Positions 6,015 through 9,001 of a DNA stretch of 9,001 bases are shown piece after piece. A program made the position numbers and the translations under genes. Below the pieces are notes generated by a model that made no database searches, had not been told where the DNA came from, and was given only the letters and a program-made list of their open reading frames with translations. Where the stretch lies: the NCBI GenBank assembly GCA_021772595.1, contig JAJFLS010000718.1:1-9001 (forward strand), in the 5' to 3' direction. Position 1 is the first letter of the stretch. The number at the start of each line of letters is the position of its first letter. The stretch is from Opitutales bacterium. Its GTDB lineage: Bacteria; Verrucomicrobiota; Verrucomicrobiia; Opitutales; Opitutaceae.

Positions 6015-8450
6015 ATGCCCAAAAAGCAGAGTTCCAATCCAAAAAACAATTCGGACATCAAGCAGCCGAGCTATAAAAGCCGCTGGCTGTGGGCCGGTGC
6101 GTGCATCCTGCTGGCAACGCTGCTCGTCATCGCGTTCCTCGACTACGATCCTAGCCAGATAGACGACAATCAAACAGGTGAAGCAGCGCCCAACGCGATC
6201 GGTCTCTACGGCGCAAAAGGCGCCTACTTCAATTTCTTACTCCTCGGTGGCGCCGCTTGGATGATCCCCCTCCTACTGGTTTGGAGATCGTGGCTCCATC
6301 TGCAAAAGGTCCGCCACGGCAGATGGACCATCGCCATTACCATGGTCCTGTCCGTCGCCAGCGCCACCGGACTGCTTGCCATCCAGAATCTCGCTTTTCT
6401 CGGCACGATACGATACGCCAAAGGCCCCGGCGGCATCTTAGGCGACTGGATTTACTCGGACTTTCTCAGAATCTACATCGGCGATATCGGCTCCACGCTC
6501 ATTTTGGGAGCCGTCTTCATCGCTTCCTTCGCCCTCTTCGTTGCCCCCGCTTTCGCCGGATCCTTCGACGATGCGGAAAGCGGTTTCCGCGCTTGGCTCG
6601 ACCGATGGAAATCCGCCCGCGAAGAGAAACGCGAAATCAAACGACTCGCCAAGCTCGCCCGCCAGGAGCAGAAGCAACGCATCCGGGAGCAAAGAGAAGA
6701 AGCCCGGCTCCAAGCGCGCGAAGAGCGAGAATCCGCCAAAGCGATGGTTGCCGAAGGCAAGGCAGCCGCCAAGGGTCGTAAAGCGAAAATTCGTCCCGAA
6801 GTTGACCCTGAGCCCAAGATCACGGTGTCTCCACGCGTCAAACCCACCGCACCGGAACCCGAGCCCAAGAAAAAGCCGCCGCTCAGCGAAGTGCTCAAAT
6901 TCATCGCTCCGGAAGAAACTAAAAAAGCCCGCGCCAAGCTCCCTCAATCGCACGGCGACTACATCTTTCCGACGCTCGACGATCTCGCCCCCCAGGCGAT
7001 TCCCGACCGTTCCAACACCCAAGAAGAACACGCGGGCAACGCCGAGCGACTCCAGCAGACGCTCAAGGAATTCGGCGTCGAAGTCACCATGGGAGAAATC
7101 CATATCGGCCCGGTCATCACCCGCTACGAAGTCTACCCCGCCCCCGGCGTACGAGTTGAGAAAATCTCGAGCCTCGACAAGAACATCGCCCTCGGCATGC
7201 GCGCCCAGTCCGTGCGCATCCTCGCCCCCGTTCCCGGAAAAGGCTGCGTAGGCATCGAAGTTCCCAACCAGAATCCAACCCCCGTCGGCATTCGCGAGAT
7301 TCTCGAATCCGAGGATTGGGCCAAATCCAAAGCCGAAATCCCGATCGCCCTCGGCAAGGACGTCAGCGGCAAACCGATCATTTCCGATCTCACGAAAATG
7401 CCCCACCTTCTGATCGCCGGAACCACCGGAGCGGGCAAGACCGTCTGTATCAACTCGATCATTACTTCGCTGCTTTTCCACTCCAGCCCAGACACCCTTC
7501 GCTTCATCATGGTCGATCCCAAGATCGTCGAAATGAAGGTCTTCAACGCCTTGCCCCACATGCTCATTCCGGTCGTGACCGACCCGAAAAAAGTACCGGG
7601 AGCTCTCAAGTGGCTGCTCAACGAAATGGAGCACCGCTACGAGACCTTTGCCAAAGTTGGCGTGCGCAATATCGCCGGCTTCAACGGACGTAAGAAACCC
7701 GCGAAGGAAAAAACCGAAGCCGAAAAAACCGAAGAAGCCCAAATGGAAATCTCCGTACCGCGCGACGAAGGCGTGATCGAAGAAATGCCGGACAAACTTC
7801 CCTACATCGTTTGTATCGTAGACGAGCTCGCCGACCTTATGATGGTCGCTCCTGCTGACGTCGAAACCGGAATCGCCCGACTTGCTCAACTCGCCCGCGC
7901 CGCCGGTATCCATCTTGTCATTGCAACGCAACGACCGTCGGTCAACGTCATCACCGGCGTCATCAAAGCCAACCTTCCCTGCCGCATTTCCTTCCAAGTC
8001 TCCTCCAAAATCGACAGCCGCACCATCCTCGACGGACCGGGCGCGGAACAGCTCATCGGCCGCGGCGACATGCTCTTCTCGCCCCCTGGAAGCTCCAAGC
8101 TTATCCGCTCCCAAGGCGCCTTCGTTTCCGATGAGGAAATCGCCGGCATCGTGGAGAATCTCAAAGAGAACGGTCCGCCAAAATTCGCCGAAGAAGTGCA
8201 AAAGCAGATCGAATCCCCCGAAGAGCTTTCCCTCGGCGGCGGCGACGAAGAAGGCGACGAAATGTTTCCCCAAGCGCTCGATGTGCTACGCTCGACCAAA
8301 CGCGCCTCCACCTCGATGCTGCAACGGCGCTTAAGAATTGGATACAACCGCGCCGCCCGACTCATGGAGCTCCTGGAAGACCGCGGAATCGTCGGCCCCG
8401 AAAATGGCTCCAGCCCCCGCGAGATCCTAGTCGACCTCGACTCGATGTAG
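6015..8450 (+). CDS. ftsK: DNA translocase FtsK/SpoIIIE
   Basis: This is a full-length FtsK/SpoIIIE family protein of 811 residues. It anchors at the division septum and pumps double-stranded DNA during chromosome segregation. There are four predicted membrane segments (about 24-42, 72-91, 104-129, 159-181). A highly charged Arg/Glu/Lys coiled-coil-like stretch (about 196-260) and a Pro-rich linker follow to about 300. The alpha domain begins near 340 (KEFGVEVTMGEIHIGPVITRYE). The RecA-like beta motor has Walker A GTTGAGKT (469-476), Walker B IVDELADLMM (D603, E604) and the ATQRPS motif (637-642). The C-terminal gamma winged helix (about 750-811, with STSMLQRRLRIGYNRAARLME) normally reads KOPS/SRS polarity sequences and, in many bacteria, contacts XerD. 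A charged insert (about 558-592) precedes Walker B. The ATG at 6015 has no clear Shine-Dalgarno site. The nested palindrome starts 10 bp after the TAG stop. Confidence 0.97.
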   Translation: MPKKQSSNPKNNSDIKQPSYKSRWLWAGACILLATLLVIAFLDYDPSQIDDNQTGEAAPNAIGLYGAKGAYFNFLLLGGAAWMIPLLLVWRSWLHLQKVRHGRWTIAITMVLSVASATGLLAIQNLAFLGTIRYAKGPGGILGDWIYSDFLRIYIGDIGSTLILGAVFIASFALFVAPAFAGSFDDAESGFRAWLDRWKSAREEKREIKRLAKLARQEQKQRIREQREEARLQAREERESAKAMVAEGKAAAKGRKAKIRPEVDPEPKITVSPRVKPTAPEPEPKKKPPLSEVLKFIAPEETKKARAKLPQSHGDYIFPTLDDLAPQAIPDRSNTQEEHAGNAERLQQTLKEFGVEVTMGEIHIGPVITRYEVYPAPGVRVEKISSLDKNIALGMRAQSVRILAPVPGKGCVGIEVPNQNPTPVGIREILESEDWAKSKAEIPIALGKDVSGKPIISDLTKMPHLLIAGTTGAGKTVCINSIITSLLFHSSPDTLRFIMVDPKIVEMKVFNALPHMLIPVVTDPKKVPGALKWLLNEMEHRYETFAKVGVRNIAGFNGRKKPAKEKTEAEKTEEAQMEISVPRDEGVIEEMPDKLPYIVCIVDELADLMMVAPADVETGIARLAQLARAAGIHLVIATQRPSVNVITGVIKANLPCRISFQVSSKIDSRTILDGPGAEQLIGRGDMLFSPPGSSKLIRSQGAFVSDEEIAGIVENLKENGPPKFAEEVQKQIESPEELSLGGGDEEGDEMFPQALDVLRSTKRASTSMLQRRLRIGYNRAARLMELLEDRGIVGPENGSSPREILVDLDSM

Positions 8451-8460
8451 AATTTTAATA

Positions 8461-8635
8461 GCCCACGGATCGCACGAATTTACACGGATGGGAAGCTGGA
8501 TTAGCTAGGATTCGTAGGGTTTATGGTAGGGCTGATTATCCCTAAGCAGCAGCCACCGATCCGGACCTCAACGGCTGACTAAGGATAGTCAGCCCTACCA
8601 TTTCCCATCCGTGTAAATCCGTGCGATCCGTGGGC
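8461..8635. repeat. Nested composite palindrome (REP/MITE-like intergenic repeat)
   Basis: Two inverted repeats are nested. The outer arms are 33 bp each (8461-8493 and 8603-8635), matching as reverse complements with a single mismatch; one more A/T pair extends them inward. The inner arms are 28 bp each (8523-8550 and 8574-8601), matching at 24 of 28 positions and abutting the outer right arm. The spacer 8495-8522 and the short centre 8551-8573 are unpaired. It contains no ORF and no obvious flanking target duplication. It lies between the ftsK stop and a DUF3500-like gene on the same strand, so the RNA could fold into a long stem and act as a terminator or processing site, though no T-run follows. 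Similar ATCCGTG-rich palindromes recur in some Verrucomicrobiota and other genomes to my recollection; I could not check copy number. Confidence 0.85.
8573..8594 (+). repeat. Perfect 9-bp hairpin inside the composite palindrome
   Basis: GGCTGACTA-AGGA-TAGTCAGCC is a perfect inverted repeat with a 4-nt loop. It forms its own hairpin within the inner right arm. The corresponding left-arm segment (about 8530-8550) keeps only a degraded version of this hairpin, suggesting the left copy has drifted. Confidence 0.8.
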
Positions 8636-8686
8636 ACCACTCTTCTCGCCTTGCGTCTCTGTCCCAAACGCGGTAACTCTACACGC

Positions 8687-9001
8687 ATGTCCCGCAAACT
8701 TCTCCCCAGCCTCGTTCTCGCAATTCTCCTCACAACTCTCGCAAACGCCCAGTCCCGTGATGATCGCTGGCGCCAAAATTCGAACCGAGCCGAAGAGCGC
8801 GGGCTCGCCGAACCGTTCAAAGGCATCACTACAAACGGCGAAACCGAGAAAGACCTCTTCCCCATCCAATCCACTGGTGTCTCAACCGAGCCCGTTCGCC
8901 AAGCCGCGCTCTTTTTTCTAGAAGCGCTCACCGACGAGCAACGAGCGAAAACCACTTACGACATCGACGATCCGGAATGGCGCAAATGGATGAACCAGCA
9001 T
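8687..9001 (+). CDS. DUF3500-like secreted protein, 3'-truncated by window edge
   Basis: An open frame starts at ATG 8687 and continues without a stop through the last base, giving 105 residues of a longer protein. The N-terminus is a clear Sec signal peptide: MSRK, a hydrophobic core of about 15 residues, and cleavage expected after ANA (residues 19-21), before QS. The mature part contains FKGITTNGE, an LFPIQSTGVST segment, then FFLEALTDEQRAKTTYDIDDPEWRKW. The LxxEQR...DxDDPEWRxW pattern resembles the N-terminal region of DUF3500 proteins, a family of unknown function usually of several hundred residues. There is no convincing Shine-Dalgarno site. It begins 51 bp after the composite palindrome and has the same orientation as ftsK, but the 236-bp gap and palindrome argue against a simple operon. 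It is surely a gene; the family call is from memory of motifs. Confidence 0.75.
   Translation, partial: MSRKLLPSLVLAILLTTLANAQSRDDRWRQNSNRAEERGLAEPFKGITTNGETEKDLFPIQSTGVSTEPVRQAALFFLEALTDEQRAKTTYDIDDPEWRKWMNQH

Noticed and set aside
6438..8273. 611-codon open frame antisense to ftsK
   Set aside because: It lies wholly opposite the well-supported ftsK motor. The product is Phe/Gly/Asp-rich low-complexity sequence with no recognisable domain, as expected from codon bias on the opposite strand.
8461..8635. CRISPR array or insertion sequence at the repeat region
   Set aside because: The repeats are inverted rather than regularly spaced direct repeats, and there is no transposase frame or obvious target duplication.
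8651..8679. Promoter TTGCGT-N17-TAACTC before the DUF3500-like gene
   Set aside because: The hexamers match consensus poorly, especially the -10; spacing alone is not enough.

Overview
The window reads as ordinary, gene-dense bacterial chromosome, probably from a Verrucomicrobiota-like (Opitutae/Puniceicoccales-type) organism. That placement is an inference. It rests on the mixture of genes, a secreted DUF3500-type protein, frequent non-ATG starts with weak Shine-Dalgarno sites, and a composite palindromic repeat containing iterated ATCCGTG motifs of a kind I recall being common in such genomes. No rRNA, tRNA, CRISPR array, phage gene or transposase was seen.

Layout. On the plus strand at the left, a large unrecognised protein (5'-truncated by the window edge) ends at 1400 and is followed 42 bp later by a membrane- or export-targeted YkuE/YaeI-type metallophosphoesterase. 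This converges on a leftward block that reads manA - AsmA-like gene - grpE - dnaJ (5912 down to 2319). manA (mannose-6-phosphate isomerase) overlaps the AsmA-like gene by 4 bp (ATGA), so those two are probably one translationally coupled unit. grpE and dnaJ, the nucleotide exchange factor and J-domain co-chaperones of DnaK, follow after a gap of about 115 bp that contains a plausible sigma-70-type promoter. dnaK itself is not in the window.

Divergent from manA, an intact ftsK/spoIIIE DNA translocase gene runs 6015-8450. It has four membrane segments, a charged linker, an alpha/beta motor and a gamma winged helix. A 14-bp inverted repeat sits immediately before its start codon. After ftsK comes a 236-bp non-coding stretch dominated by a 175-bp nested palindrome (8461-8635), built from two different inverted-repeat motifs one inside the other. 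It is the most unusual structure in the window. A gene for a secreted DUF3500-like protein then begins at 8687 and runs off the right edge.

Functionally the genes are mostly housekeeping: chromosome segregation (FtsK), protein folding (GrpE, DnaJ), sugar-nucleotide precursor supply (ManA) and envelope-associated functions (AsmA-like, metallophosphoesterase). I see no sign of a new defence or mobile system made of protein genes. The items worth follow-up are the nested palindrome, the orphan protein with a possible internal repeat, the DUF3500 gene, and the manA/AsmA coupling.
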